From positions 1-64,000 of the forward strand of contig NZ_WMID02000017.1 in NCBI RefSeq assembly GCF_009711165.2: a stretch of DNA of 64,000 nt, read 5' to 3'. The notes beneath the pieces are model-generated. The model was given only the letters and a program-made list of their open reading frames with translations, was not told where the DNA came from and did not search any database. This document shows positions 42,481 through 52,531 of the stretch, piece after piece. The position numbers and the translations under genes are program-made. Every line of letters begins with the position of its first letter. The stretch's first letter is position 1. This DNA is from Flavobacterium sp. MC2016-06. Its GTDB lineage: Bacteria > Bacteroidota > Bacteroidia > Flavobacteriales > Flavobacteriaceae.

Positions 42481-45084
42481 ATGAGGGAAAAGGCATTGTT
42501 GGGGAACCTAAAAAATATCATTGTATTGGTAATGATATTGAGTACTTGTACTGTAGTTTCTCAAAAAAAGAATAAAAAAGATAAAGAAGACAAAACGGAG
42601 CAAGTTAAGGATTCTACAAAAACACCTAAAGGAAAAAAATACAATGATCTTGTAAAACAAGGTACATTGAAAAAAGGATTATTTAATACGATTCAAGTAA
42701 AAACAGATCTTTATTTAGAAATCAACGATTCATTGTTTAAAAGAGAATTTTTAGTAGTGAATAAAATCTCAAATGTTCCGATGCCAGTTAATGAAGCTGG
42801 ATTAAACAAAGGAATGAATTACGAAAACAAGATTATTACTTTCCACAAAGATCTTGTTGCCAAAAAAGTTTGGGTAAAATCATCAGTTCCAAAAGTATCA
42901 TCGCCTATTGGCGATGCGATAACAGCCTCTGTAAACAGCAATTTTTCGGAGTCTATTATAGAAGTTTTTGATATTGAAACTAAAAATAACGACTCTACTT
43001 CGGTTGTTATCAAGGTAAATAAGGTTTTTGACGGGAAACAGAAAAGTTTTAATGACGTTTTGAGCAATATTGGTTTTGGAGGTTCTGTAAAATCTGAACT
43101 TTCTTATATCGAGAATGTAAAAACGTTTCCTAATAATATAGTAGTAAAATCACAGCTTACAACTTCTGTAACCGAAGACGGTCCTGCTCTATCGGTTACA
43201 ATTGGCGTTACGAGTAATATTATTTTATTGGATAAAGTGCCAATGAAAGCTCGTTTTGCCGATAAACGTGTGGGTTATTTTTCAGAAAAACACTGGTATT
43301 TCAGCGATAATCAGCATGCTATGCGTGAAAGAGAATTAATAACACGCTGGAGATTAGAACCTAAAAAAGAGGATATTGAAAAATACCGCAGAGGAGAATT
43401 AGTTGAACCTAAAAAACCAATTGTCTATTATATAGATCCTTCTACACCAAAACAATGGCGTTCTTATATTATAGCAGGTGTAAAAGACTGGCAGACTGCG
43501 TTTGAGAAAGCAGGTTTTAAAAATGCTGTAATCGCAAAAGAACCTACAGAAGCCGATACTGATTTTGATATTGATGATGTACGTTATTCGGTAATTACTT
43601 ATGTGGCTTCGCCAAAATCTAATGCGATGGGACCTGCAGTTGTTGACCCAAGAAGCGGTGAAATCATTGAGTCTGATATTATCTGGTGGCATAACGTTAT
43701 GACTTCTTTACAAAGCTGGATGCGCATACAAACCGGCGCAATTGACCCAAAAGCGAGAGGAAATAAATTTAGCGATGAACACATGGGCGAAGCTATTCGT
43801 TTTGTGTCTTCTCACGAAGTTGGGCATACTTTTGGTCTTAAACATAATATGGGTGCCTCTTTTGCTTATCCTGTAGAATCACTTCGATCTAAAGATTTTA
43901 CGGCAAAAATGGGTGGTACAGCTCCGTCTATTATGGATTATGCGCGTTACAACTATATCGCACAGCCCGAAGATCATGTAGAAGCGATTACGCCAAAAAT
44001 TGGTGAATACGACAAATATGCTATCGAATGGGGTTATCGTTGGTATTCTGATGAAACGGAAGAGCATAACGCATTAAACAATTTGATTACAATACACCAG
44101 AATGATCCTCTTTATTTTTATGGAGAACAGCAAGATCCTAATAATGCAGTTGATCCACGTTCGCAATCAGAAGATTTAGGAGATGATGCTATGAAAGCCA
44201 GCGAATACGGGCTTAAAAATTTAAAACGTGTTGTAAACAGTATTCTAGATTGGACCTATGATAAGGATGAATCGTACTACGAAACGGGTAAACTTTACAT
44301 TGGCGCTATCGGACAATGGCAATTGTACAATTATCATGTTTTAAGCAATTTGGGCGGTGTTTACTTAAACACTACAGTTCATGGCGATAACAAAGCGAGT
44401 TATGTTGCAGTTCCTGCTTCTATTCAAAAAAGAGCCGTTTCGTATTTAATAAAAAATAGTATTACGATTCCAGAATGGTTGTTTTTTAATCCGATTTTAG
44501 ATAAAACAAATCCGCTTAAAGATTCTCCGTTAGGACCTTATGAATATACGCCTTATAGTTTGGCAAGAGAATTACAATACGGTACTTTTTACAGTATGCT
44601 GAGTGACGATCGCTTGTTGCGAATGACAGAAAATGAATTGTATCAGCGTAATGAAAGCAAGGAAACTGTATTTACGGTAACGCAATTATTTCAAACGCTG
44701 CGTCAAAGTATTTTCGCTTCAACGATTCAGAATAAATCGCTTACGATTATAGAGCGTATGACGCAGAAAAACTATGTTGATGTTCTGATCGTATCTACAA
44801 ACAAACTTTTTGAAAAAACTGATGCTAAAAAAATAATTCTATTAAATGAGAATTTAAATATGCCTCAGTTATGCAATGATCTTGACGAATCAAGAACAAT
44901 GCGCAACATTAATCAATCTTCTTTAAAAAGAGTTTCAGAGGTTACTTCTGATAAAAAAGGAGAACTAAACCAGATTTTACAACTCTTAAAAACAAAGAGA
45001 AGCATTGGAAATCAAGAAACCAAAAACCATTATTTTGATTTGATTCAACGTATTGAAAAAGCATTAAATAACACAACCTTTTAA
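42481..45084 (+). CDS. Secreted zinc-dependent metalloprotease (DUF5117/DUF4953 type metzincin)
   Basis: 867 residues, N-terminal signal peptide, then a Lys-rich linker. The zinc site is HEVGHTFGLKH at 445-455, a perfect metzincin HExxHxxGxxH. Flanking segments (DVRYSVITYVASPKSNAMGP, PSIMDYARYNYIAQPED) match large Bacteroidota metalloproteases that carry DUF5117 and DUF5118 domains. Probably in the periplasm or on the surface, cutting proteins for uptake through the adjacent SusC/SusD pair, 17 bp downstream. Strong operon evidence. Confidence 0.9.
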   Translation: MREKALLGNLKNIIVLVMILSTCTVVSQKKNKKDKEDKTEQVKDSTKTPKGKKYNDLVKQGTLKKGLFNTIQVKTDLYLEINDSLFKREFLVVNKISNVPMPVNEAGLNKGMNYENKIITFHKDLVAKKVWVKSSVPKVSSPIGDAITASVNSNFSESIIEVFDIETKNNDSTSVVIKVNKVFDGKQKSFNDVLSNIGFGGSVKSELSYIENVKTFPNNIVVKSQLTTSVTEDGPALSVTIGVTSNIILLDKVPMKARFADKRVGYFSEKHWYFSDNQHAMRERELITRWRLEPKKEDIEKYRRGELVEPKKPIVYYIDPSTPKQWRSYIIAGVKDWQTAFEKAGFKNAVIAKEPTEADTDFDIDDVRYSVITYVASPKSNAMGPAVVDPRSGEIIESDIIWWHNVMTSLQSWMRIQTGAIDPKARGNKFSDEHMGEAIRFVSSHEVGHTFGLKHNMGASFAYPVESLRSKDFTAKMGGTAPSIMDYARYNYIAQPEDHVEAITPKIGEYDKYAIEWGYRWYSDETEEHNALNNLITIHQNDPLYFYGEQQDPNNAVDPRSQSEDLGDDAMKASEYGLKNLKRVVNSILDWTYDKDESYYETGKLYIGAIGQWQLYNYHVLSNLGGVYLNTTVHGDNKASYVAVPASIQKRAVSYLIKNSITIPEWLFFNPILDKTNPLKDSPLGPYEYTPYSLARELQYGTFYSMLSDDRLLRMTENELYQRNESKETVFTVTQLFQTLRQSIFASTIQNKSLTIIERMTQKNYVDVLIVSTNKLFEKTDAKKIILLNENLNMPQLCNDLDESRTMRNINQSSLKRVSEVTSDKKGELNQILQLLKTKRSIGNQETKNHYFDLIQRIEKALNNTTF

Positions 45085-45101
45085 TAAATAACCCCAAAAA
45101 C

Positions 45102-48100
45102 ATGACAAAAATTTTACATGCCTTACTGCTGTTCCTAGCCATTGCAGGATACTCGCAGGAATCCCGAAATATTACGGGGATTATTATTGATGAAACTGAC
45201 AAGTCTCCGATTCCTGGAGCTTCGATTTTTGTCGAAAATAATTCGATTTCGAGCAAAACATCAATGGCAGGAATCATCCAAAGTTCTGCTATTGGAACTA
45301 CTACCGATTTTGATGGTAAATTTCAACTAAAAGTGCCTAAAAATGTAACTACTCTTAGAGTTACTTTTATGGGATATACTTCTTATACTTTAGATTTATC
45401 TACTTCTCAAAGAGATTATACTATTAGCTTAAAGTCTGAATCTGCAAAACTTCAGGAAGTTGTAGTAACTGGTTACCAAAAAATTGAGAAAAGAAAACTT
45501 ACTGCAGCTATTACAAAAGTAGATATGGCAACTATCCAGCAAACGGGTGTTGCAAGTATCGACCAAATGCTTACAGGACAAGTTGCGGGTGTTGCGGTAA
45601 CAACAAATTCTGGTGCACCTGGAGCTCCAGCAAAAATTAGAATTAGAGGTACTGCATCTCTTTCTGGTTCTCAAGATCCATTATGGGTATTGGATGGTTT
45701 ACCATTAGAAAGTCAAGATGTTCCTAAAAATTATGACAAAGACAATATCGATTTATTGGCTAATTATTCTATCGCTGGTTTAAATCCAGATGATATTAAA
45801 GATATTACAATTCTAAAAGATGCTGCTGCAACGGCTATTTACGGTGCGCGCGCTGCAAATGGTGTAATTGTAGTAACGACTAAAAAAGGTAGAAGCGGTA
45901 AAATGGTTGTGAATTTCAACTCTAATACTTTTATTACGCAAAGACCTGATTTTGACAAATTAAATTTGATGAATTCTTCTCAAAAAGTTGATTTTGAGCT
46001 TTACATGGCTGGACGATCAGACTTAACCTATAGAGACACCGGTGGAGAGATTGCTCGTATCCTTAACGGAGCGAATGAATTAGACGCTTTCAGAGCCGGT
46101 GGATTCTCTTCTTTGAGTACTGCTTCACAAAATTCTATCAACGGTTTAAGAAACAACAACACCAACTGGGGTAATTTATTGTACCAAAATGCAGTTAATA
46201 CACAGCACGGTTTGAGTTTGTCTGGTGGTGGAGAAAAATCTGATTACTATTTCTCTTTGGGTTACTATGATGAGCAGGGAACTACAATTGGAACAGGCTT
46301 TAAACGTTACAATGTGACGTTAAAAAACAACTACGAATTATCGGATAAATTTAAAATTGGTGTAGGTATTTTTGGTGCTCAAAGTACTAAAAACTCTTAT
46401 ATTACGGATACTGACGGATTTACAAATCCTGGAAATTATTCGAGAACTGTAAACCCATATTTAACGCCTTACAATGCTGACGGCAGTTATAAATATGACC
46501 AAGATATTGCTGGATATTCTGATCGTTATGTTCCTTTTAATATTCTTGAAGAAAGAAACAATACTTCTTACGACTTAAAAACAAGAGCTTTAAAAGCACT
46601 TTTTGATGTAGAATATAAAATTACAGATCATTTTAAAGCAACAAGTCAATTAGGTTTACAATTAGACAGTAATGCTTCTGAGAAGTATGCAGGTCAAGAA
46701 ACGTATTACACTAGAAAGTACAAAGAAAAATCACGTTATTTCGTTAACGGAAGTTATAACTATTTCTTGCCAAATGGTGGTATTATCGAAAACACTAATA
46801 CTGACTTTTTTCAGTATAACTTAAAAACAATGCTTAACTATTCTAATGTTTTTAGTGATAAACATGAGGTTGAAGTTATGTTTGGTAATGAGTTAAGAAG
46901 AAACTACCAGACTTATCTTTTTTCAAAAGGATTTGGTTTTGACAATAACAATTTGACAACACAACAAATTATTTTCCCTAATTCTGATGCTGCAGCGAGT
47001 CCAGAATACAGAACTTATCAAAAAACAAAAAATGAGAATGCTTTTGCATCATTCTTCGCAACTGCTTCTTATACGTACGATAGAAAATATACATTCTTTG
47101 GAAGTGTAAGATATGATGGTTCAGATTTATTTGGAGTTGATCCTAAATACAAATATTTACCACTTTGGTCTGCTTCTGGTTCTTGGTTGGTTTCTCAAGA
47201 AAACTTCTTAAAAGACAGTAAATACATTTCTAACTTAAGACTTCGTGCTTCTTACGGTTTACAAGGTAATATCGATAAAAACACTTCTCCTTATGTAGTG
47301 GGAGCAAACGAAACAACAACTATTTTACCAGGACAAACAGAGCCCACAATTGTTGTAGAAAGTCCTCCAAACGATAAATTACGTTGGGAAAAAACAACTA
47401 ATACAAACTTAGGTGCTGATCTTGGTTTGTTTAATAACCGTGTTACTATCGTTACTGATTTTTACGGTAGAAAAAGTACCGATTTATTAGGTATTAGAGC
47501 ACTTCCGTTAGAAAATGGTTTTGAGTACACAAACATGAACTGGGCTCAGGTTACTAACAAAGGTTTTGAGGTTTCTATCGGTACTAAAAATATTGATCGT
47601 CCTAATTTTAAATGGACAACAAACTTTAATATTGCGCAAAACAAAAGTAATATTGATCGTATAGAAGTGCGTGACAGTGATTTTATGCCAAGCAGAGAAG
47701 GACGTCCGGTAAATGCTGTATTTGGATTTAAAACAAACGGAGTTGACGAAAACGGATATCCAATGTTTGTAACGAAAAGCGGTCAAACAGTTAATTCTCA
47801 GACTTTCTTTGGTTTGGTTGATATTTTTGCTGATTTCTTCCCTGGTGAATTTTCTCAATCAAGCTTAAGCGCAGCTCAATTTAGAGATTTATTTACTTAC
47901 CTTGGAGACAGAGATCCTAAATTTACAGGAGGTATTACCAATACTTTTAAAGTAAGCAACTTTGATCTTTCTATCGCGGCATCGTTTAATTTAAACCAAA
48001 CTGTAGTAGAAACGCCTCCTTACAATGGAACTCTAGTAGACAGAGGTCAAAATTATACTACTGCTATTTTAGATGCACACTCAGCTTCAAATCCAAATTC

Positions 48101-48443
48101 AAACTTACCTGGAATTACTAGCCAGACTTCTGGAACAGGAGATTCTTGGATGGCATACCAATTTTACTCTGGTGGAAGTTCAATCCCAGTTTACAATTAT
48201 TTAGATACTTGGGTTAGCAAAATGAGTTATATGAGATTAAGCAGTATGCGTTTAGGTTATACATTCCCTAAAGCTTTTACAGATCAAATAAACATTCAAA
48301 GCATTAGATTTAATATCGAAGCAAGAAACTTATTTGTGATCAGTTCAGATTTCAAAGGTTACTTTGATCCAGAAACATACGGAAATATCTATGCACAGCC
48401 AGTTCCTAGATCATTTACTTTAGGATGTAATGTAACTTTTTAA
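45102..48443 (+). CDS. SusC/RagA family TonB-linked outer-membrane transporter
   Basis: 1113 residues. Signal peptide 1-18; a CarboxypepD_reg-like domain (ITGIIIDETDKSPIPGASIF) that contains an unusual Ser-rich insert of about 23 residues (44-66) before DFDGKFQLKVP; a TonB-box-like LQEVVVTGY; plug (DQMLTGQVAGVAV, ATAIYGARAANGVIVVTTKKG); and a long barrel ending in LGCNVTF. Imports oligomeric nutrients together with SusD. Its operon context with a metzincin suggests peptides rather than glycans (inference). Confidence 0.92.
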   Translation: MTKILHALLLFLAIAGYSQESRNITGIIIDETDKSPIPGASIFVENNSISSKTSMAGIIQSSAIGTTTDFDGKFQLKVPKNVTTLRVTFMGYTSYTLDLSTSQRDYTISLKSESAKLQEVVVTGYQKIEKRKLTAAITKVDMATIQQTGVASIDQMLTGQVAGVAVTTNSGAPGAPAKIRIRGTASLSGSQDPLWVLDGLPLESQDVPKNYDKDNIDLLANYSIAGLNPDDIKDITILKDAAATAIYGARAANGVIVVTTKKGRSGKMVVNFNSNTFITQRPDFDKLNLMNSSQKVDFELYMAGRSDLTYRDTGGEIARILNGANELDAFRAGGFSSLSTASQNSINGLRNNNTNWGNLLYQNAVNTQHGLSLSGGGEKSDYYFSLGYYDEQGTTIGTGFKRYNVTLKNNYELSDKFKIGVGIFGAQSTKNSYITDTDGFTNPGNYSRTVNPYLTPYNADGSYKYDQDIAGYSDRYVPFNILEERNNTSYDLKTRALKALFDVEYKITDHFKATSQLGLQLDSNASEKYAGQETYYTRKYKEKSRYFVNGSYNYFLPNGGIIENTNTDFFQYNLKTMLNYSNVFSDKHEVEVMFGNELRRNYQTYLFSKGFGFDNNNLTTQQIIFPNSDAAASPEYRTYQKTKNENAFASFFATASYTYDRKYTFFGSVRYDGSDLFGVDPKYKYLPLWSASGSWLVSQENFLKDSKYISNLRLRASYGLQGNIDKNTSPYVVGANETTTILPGQTEPTIVVESPPNDKLRWEKTTNTNLGADLGLFNNRVTIVTDFYGRKSTDLLGIRALPLENGFEYTNMNWAQVTNKGFEVSIGTKNIDRPNFKWTTNFNIAQNKSNIDRIEVRDSDFMPSREGRPVNAVFGFKTNGVDENGYPMFVTKSGQTVNSQTFFGLVDIFADFFPGEFSQSSLSAAQFRDLFTYLGDRDPKFTGGITNTFKVSNFDLSIAASFNLNQTVVETPPYNGTLVDRGQNYTTAILDAHSASNPNSNLPGITSQTSGTGDSWMAYQFYSGGSSIPVYNYLDTWVSKMSYMRLSSMRLGYTFPKAFTDQINIQSIRFNIEARNLFVISSDFKGYFDPETYGNIYAQPVPRSFTLGCNVTF

Positions 48444-48454
48444 ACTATCAAAAG

Positions 48455-49774
48455 ATGAAAAAATTCTCAAAATATATATTCCTTTTTGCTGCAGCAATTG
48501 CAGTAACAAGCTGTGACGATTATCTGGACATTACGCCTATTGGTAAAGTTATTCCAGAAACGTTACCACAATTTCGTGCCGTTTTAACTACAGGATATGC
48601 AACTTATCCTGAACACAAATCATTTACTACACTTCGTACAGACGAATTAGTATTGAATGAATTTAGTGATGATCTTCCTTACTATAAAGATATTTATATC
48701 TGGAAAGATACCAACCCTGACCGTATTACAACTACGTTTCAATATCAGGATTTATACACGGTTATTTTTTATACGAATGTTCTAATCAACGAAGCTGCAA
48801 ATAAAGTAGCAGCATCTCCAGAAAGAGACCAATTAATTGGTGAAGCTTACGCTTTAAGAGCAATGGCTTATTTTGATTTGGTAAACTTATTTGGAAAACC
48901 GTACAATGCAGCAACGGCAGGAACAGATAAAGGAGTTCCGTTAGCTTTAGAAATAGATTTAGAGCAGGCTTTTGTTCCTCAAAGTGTAGAAGTAATTTAC
49001 AATCAAATTATTTCTGATACTGATAAAGCTGAAAAACTGCTTAATGTAGCTACACAGACAAAAGGGTTAAACTACCGTTTCTCTAAAACGGCATTGTACA
49101 GCTTAGAAAGCCGTGTTTACTTGTATCAAAAACAATGGCAGAAATCTCTTGATGCTGCAAATAAAGCTTTGGAGATTAAAAACAATTTAATTGATTTGAA
49201 TACTACTAAAGTTTTGGCTACGAAGTTTGATGGTGCAGAATCTATTTTAGCTCTTGAAGATGGATTAATTAATAGAATGAAAGCTGCTTCTTATGCTTCT
49301 ACAGATTTAATTGGTTCATTCGACAAGCAAACTGATTTACGTTTCTCTCTTTACTTTTTAGCAAGCGGAAGCCGTTACAGAATTCAAAAAGGCGGAGAAG
49401 ATGCTCAAAAATGTTCTTTCAGATCTTCAGAATTGTATTTAACAAAAGCGGAAACATTGGTACAATTGAACAATCTTCCAGATGCTAAAACAACTGTTTT
49501 GAACTTCATTGCAAAAAGATATACAAAAGCTGGTTTTGACCAACTTGCTATCACTGTCAACGGAATGAATGCTGCAGATTTGACAAACTTCATTTTAGAA
49601 GAAAGACACCGCGAGTTTGCTTTTGAAGGACAGCGCTGGTTTGATTTGAGAAGAACTTCTCAAAAACAAATCGTTCACAATCTTAATGGTGACGATTATA
49701 CATTGATCCAAAACGATCCGCGATATACTATTGTTTACCCAGCAAACGCGAGATTAAATAATCCCAATCTATAA
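48455..49774 (+). CDS. SusD/RagB family nutrient-binding lipoprotein
   Basis: 439 residues, lipobox ending at Cys20 (AIAVTSCDDYLDI), so surface lipoprotein. TPR-like helices and the C-terminal FAFEGQRWFDLRRTSQKQIV motif are typical of SusD. It forms the lid of the SusC transporter. Starts 11 bp after SusC; followed by a terminator at 49794. Confidence 0.9.
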   Translation: MKKFSKYIFLFAAAIAVTSCDDYLDITPIGKVIPETLPQFRAVLTTGYATYPEHKSFTTLRTDELVLNEFSDDLPYYKDIYIWKDTNPDRITTTFQYQDLYTVIFYTNVLINEAANKVAASPERDQLIGEAYALRAMAYFDLVNLFGKPYNAATAGTDKGVPLALEIDLEQAFVPQSVEVIYNQIISDTDKAEKLLNVATQTKGLNYRFSKTALYSLESRVYLYQKQWQKSLDAANKALEIKNNLIDLNTTKVLATKFDGAESILALEDGLINRMKAASYASTDLIGSFDKQTDLRFSLYFLASGSRYRIQKGGEDAQKCSFRSSELYLTKAETLVQLNNLPDAKTTVLNFIAKRYTKAGFDQLAITVNGMNAADLTNFILEERHREFAFEGQRWFDLRRTSQKQIVHNLNGDDYTLIQNDPRYTIVYPANARLNNPNL

Positions 49775-49793
49775 TACCTATTTGTTTTTTATT

Positions 49794-49821
49794 AAAAGTC
49801 CAGTTTCAAAGCTGGACTTTT
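49794..49821 (+). terminator. Intrinsic terminator after susD
   Basis: AAAAGTCCAG (49794-49803) with complement at 49812-49821 and a long T-run. Confidence 0.9.
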
Positions 49822-49849
49822 TTTTACCTTTACCTCAAAAAAGAAGAGA

Positions 49850-50608
49850 ATGAAAATAGCCATTATTGAAGATGAACATCTGGCTTCAAGCTATCTAAAA
49901 TCTATATTAGAAAAGCAGACTGTACTTCCTATATCCGAAATCACGCTTTTAAAATCGGTAAAAGATGCCGTAGCTTTTTTTAAAGAAAACGCAGTTGATC
50001 TTTCTTTTATGGACATTCATTTAGGCGACGGAAAAAGTCTTGATATTTTTGAAGAAACTCCCATTTCCTCCCCTATTATTTTCATTACTGCTTATGATTC
50101 TTATGCTGTAAAAGTATTCAAGCATTTTACGATAGATTATCTGCTGAAACCTTATGAAGAAGAAGAGTTATTAGAAGCCTTAATCAAATACAAAAACATA
50201 AAAGAAACCTTCAATCCAAGTTTAATTGTGGAGTCTTTGGTTGAAATTGAAAATCAAAGCAATATTCAGCATCATTTTTTGGTAAGTCATAGAGACAAAC
50301 TCATTTCTATAAACGATTCGACAATTACCTTTTTTTTTGCTACAGGAAAACATCTTTTTATTCATACCAATACAGGAAGCAGTTATTTGTACAACAGCAA
50401 TCTAAAAGACTTAATCAATAAACTAGATCCTATTTTATTCTTTAAAATAAATCGAAAATACATCATCAACCGCAGTCAAATTCAAGAAATTGTAAAACAT
50501 TCGAGCCAGAAAATAGAAATACTCTTAAACGTTATTCTTCCTGATCCAGAGCCGATTATTTTGAGTAAAAAGGAGATTAATAATTTTAAGAATTGGCTGG
50601 ATTCTTAA
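49850..50608 (+). CDS. LytTR-family response regulator
   Basis: 252 residues. Receiver domain with IIEDEH, phospho-acceptor Asp55 (LSFMDIHLGDG) and LLKPYEEEE; C-terminal LytTR domain with FFKINRKYIINRSQIQEIVK. It is the only LytTR regulator near the kinase at 40814, so the two probably form a pair separated by the protease and SusCD genes. A separate transcript is likely because a terminator precedes it. Confidence 0.88.
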   Translation: MKIAIIEDEHLASSYLKSILEKQTVLPISEITLLKSVKDAVAFFKENAVDLSFMDIHLGDGKSLDIFEETPISSPIIFITAYDSYAVKVFKHFTIDYLLKPYEEEELLEALIKYKNIKETFNPSLIVESLVEIENQSNIQHHFLVSHRDKLISINDSTITFFFATGKHLFIHTNTGSSYLYNSNLKDLINKLDPILFFKINRKYIINRSQIQEIVKHSSQKIEILLNVILPDPEPIILSKKEINNFKNWLDS

Positions 50609-51012
50609 GAGGTTTAAAAACATATTTATTTTTACAAACACTTCATTATAAATAAACTAAAACAATATACTTTTGGTTTGTCGAGCTTCTTGCGAGGATT
50701 CTTCGACTTCGCTCAGAATGACATACATTGATGATATTTTATTCTAATTGGGCATTTTAACTTTGTCAAAGTTTAAAACTTTGACAAAGTTTTGCGCAAA
50801 GATAAAAACAACTTACTGACGACAAAATCGGAGAAAAACAGATTCAGAATTTCCATAAACATCATGATTTTTAAATGAGTTTTATTACTCCACCAAATTA
50901 AGACATGAACTCATTTACTATCGTTTTCGTGCTTTTAAGGATTTTTTAAGCTCCAAAACCTATCAGAAACAGATATGTATTCGTAATTTAGCAAATACAA
51001 AAACATATCTTA
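50609..51012. repeat. Gap with one unit of the TCGAGC/TTTGTCAAAG repeat family
   Basis: About 50683-50800 repeats the parts of the 37-kb tandem array: TTCTTCGACTTCGCTCAGAATGACA followed by CTTTGTCAAAGTTTAAAACTTTGACAAAG, the latter a perfect 29-base fold-back (12-bp arms). The rest of the gap shows nothing recognisable. Confidence 0.8.
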
Positions 51013-51849
51013 ATGACTATACTTACATTTACATTGATCATGATTCTTGGTGCTTTTTTAGCAGGTTTTATTGGATCATTATCAGGTTTAGGCGGCGGTA
51101 TCATCATCATTCCACTTTTAATAATTGTTCTCGGAGTTGATATACATTACGCTATTGGCGCGGCTTTAGTATCTGTAATCGCAACTTCATCAGGTTCGGC
51201 TGCAGCTTACGTACGCGAAGGAATCACAAACATGCGACTGGGAATCTTCCTCGAAATCGCAACAACAATTGGAGCCGTTTGTGGTGCTTTACTTTCTACC
51301 ATTGCTCCTACTTCATTCATTGCCGTTTTATTCGGACTTACTTTGATTTTCTCGGCTATTAATTCCCTTCGAAAGAAAGAAGAACACATTGTTTTAGAAT
51401 CAAGTCCGCTTGCCAAAAAACTAAAACTCGAAGGAACTTATCCAACACACGACGGAGAAGTTGTGCATTACGGAACCAAAAATGTTATTGGTGGTTTCAG
51501 CATGATGGGAATCGCGGGTATGATGTCGGGTTTATTAGGTATTGGTTCTGGTGCCTTTAAAGTTATTGCGATGGACAATATTATGAGAATTCCGTTTAAA
51601 GTTTCTACCACAACTAGTAATTTTATGATGGGCGTTACCGCAATGGCGAGTTCCGTAATTTATATTCAAAAAGGATATATCGAACCCGGAATTTGTATGC
51701 CTGTTGTTATTGGCGTTTTATTTGGCGCAATGGCAGGAGCAAAAATATTAGTAAAAACAAACCCTAAAAAACTAAGAGTCTTTTTTGCGTGTCTAATTTT
51801 TGTGCTCGCCCTAAATATGATTTACAACGGACTTAATGGAAAAATCTAA
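51013..51849 (+). CDS. TauE/SafE family membrane exporter
   Basis: 278 residues, about eight hydrophobic segments. Start GAFLAGFIGSLSGLGGGIII, and the internal repeat SMMGIAGMMSGLLGIGSGAF, are the paired glycine-rich motifs of the sulfite/organosulfonate exporter family. Substrate may be sulfite, sulfonates or another anion. Its end overlaps the DUF1634 gene by 14 bp. Confidence 0.87.
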   Translation: MTILTFTLIMILGAFLAGFIGSLSGLGGGIIIIPLLIIVLGVDIHYAIGAALVSVIATSSGSAAAYVREGITNMRLGIFLEIATTIGAVCGALLSTIAPTSFIAVLFGLTLIFSAINSLRKKEEHIVLESSPLAKKLKLEGTYPTHDGEVVHYGTKNVIGGFSMMGIAGMMSGLLGIGSGAFKVIAMDNIMRIPFKVSTTTSNFMMGVTAMASSVIYIQKGYIEPGICMPVVIGVLFGAMAGAKILVKTNPKKLRVFFACLIFVLALNMIYNGLNGKI

Positions 51850-52243
51850 AGTTATGCAACACGAAAAATTTGGAGAAAAAGACTTCCAAACCATAATAGG
51901 AAACTTATTGCGCTACGGTGTATGGACTTCGTTGTCTGTCGCTTTTATTGGCGGTATCGTATATTTAATGCACAGCGGAAGCCAGATAGAAGATTACTCG
52001 GTTTTTAAAGAAAATGACCGTAATATATTTGAAGTAATTTCAACCGTTTATCATGGCGCTCTTCAAGGAAATGGAGAATATTTAATCTTTGTTGGGATTA
52101 TTTTTCTTTTTCTAACGCCTGTATTGCGCGTTTTACTATCGTTATTTTCTTTTCTTCTTGAAAAAGATTATCTGTATGTTGGAATCACTTTGATCGTAAT
52201 TATGATCATTATTACCAGTATTTCATTTGGTTTTTCGCATTAA
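51836..52243 (+). CDS. DUF1634 membrane protein, partner of TauE/SafE
   Basis: 135 residues with three membrane helices: LLRYGVWTSLSVAFIGGIVY, LIFVGIIFLFLTPVLRVLLS and a C-terminal VGITLIVIMIIITS segment, matching DUF1634. Such genes often adjoin TauE/SafE genes, as here with a 14-bp overlap, so a joint transport function is likely. No catalytic motif. Confidence 0.85.
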   Translation: MEKSKVMQHEKFGEKDFQTIIGNLLRYGVWTSLSVAFIGGIVYLMHSGSQIEDYSVFKENDRNIFEVISTVYHGALQGNGEYLIFVGIIFLFLTPVLRVLLSLFSFLLEKDYLYVGITLIVIMIIITSISFGFSH

Positions 52244-52284
52244 AAAAAGATCGTAACTACTTGAATTTAATTCATGAAAAAAAT

Positions 52285-52500
52285 ATTTAACACATAGAGA
52301 CATTGTTTTTTTGAGTTTAAAACAGGCGTTTCACTTATTTGAAATATACATAGGTGAAAGAAATGCTTTTTTATTACTTTTCATTATTGTCCGATTAAAA
52401 AAAAATCCGCGTAAATCTGCGTTTTCGCGATAGCGAATCAGTTTCATCCGTGTTCTAGAATACGGCATTTGAATTGAGACACTGATAACCTGATTACATT
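52285..52500. repeat. Remnants of two intergenic repeat families
   Basis: TTTAACACATAGAGACAT near 52287 resembles the family A tips (12640, 14291). AATCCGCGTAAATCTGCG and TTCGCGATAGCGAATCAG near 52405-52441 resemble the core of the 29.2-29.7 kb duplication. No gene. Confidence 0.6.
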
Positions 52501-52531
52501 AATAGAATTCTAACTTAATATAACATTCCAC

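Noticed and set aside
43399..43692. Minus-strand frames inside the protease and SusC genes
   Set aside because: Antisense by-products of long coding genes; no start context or recognisable domain.
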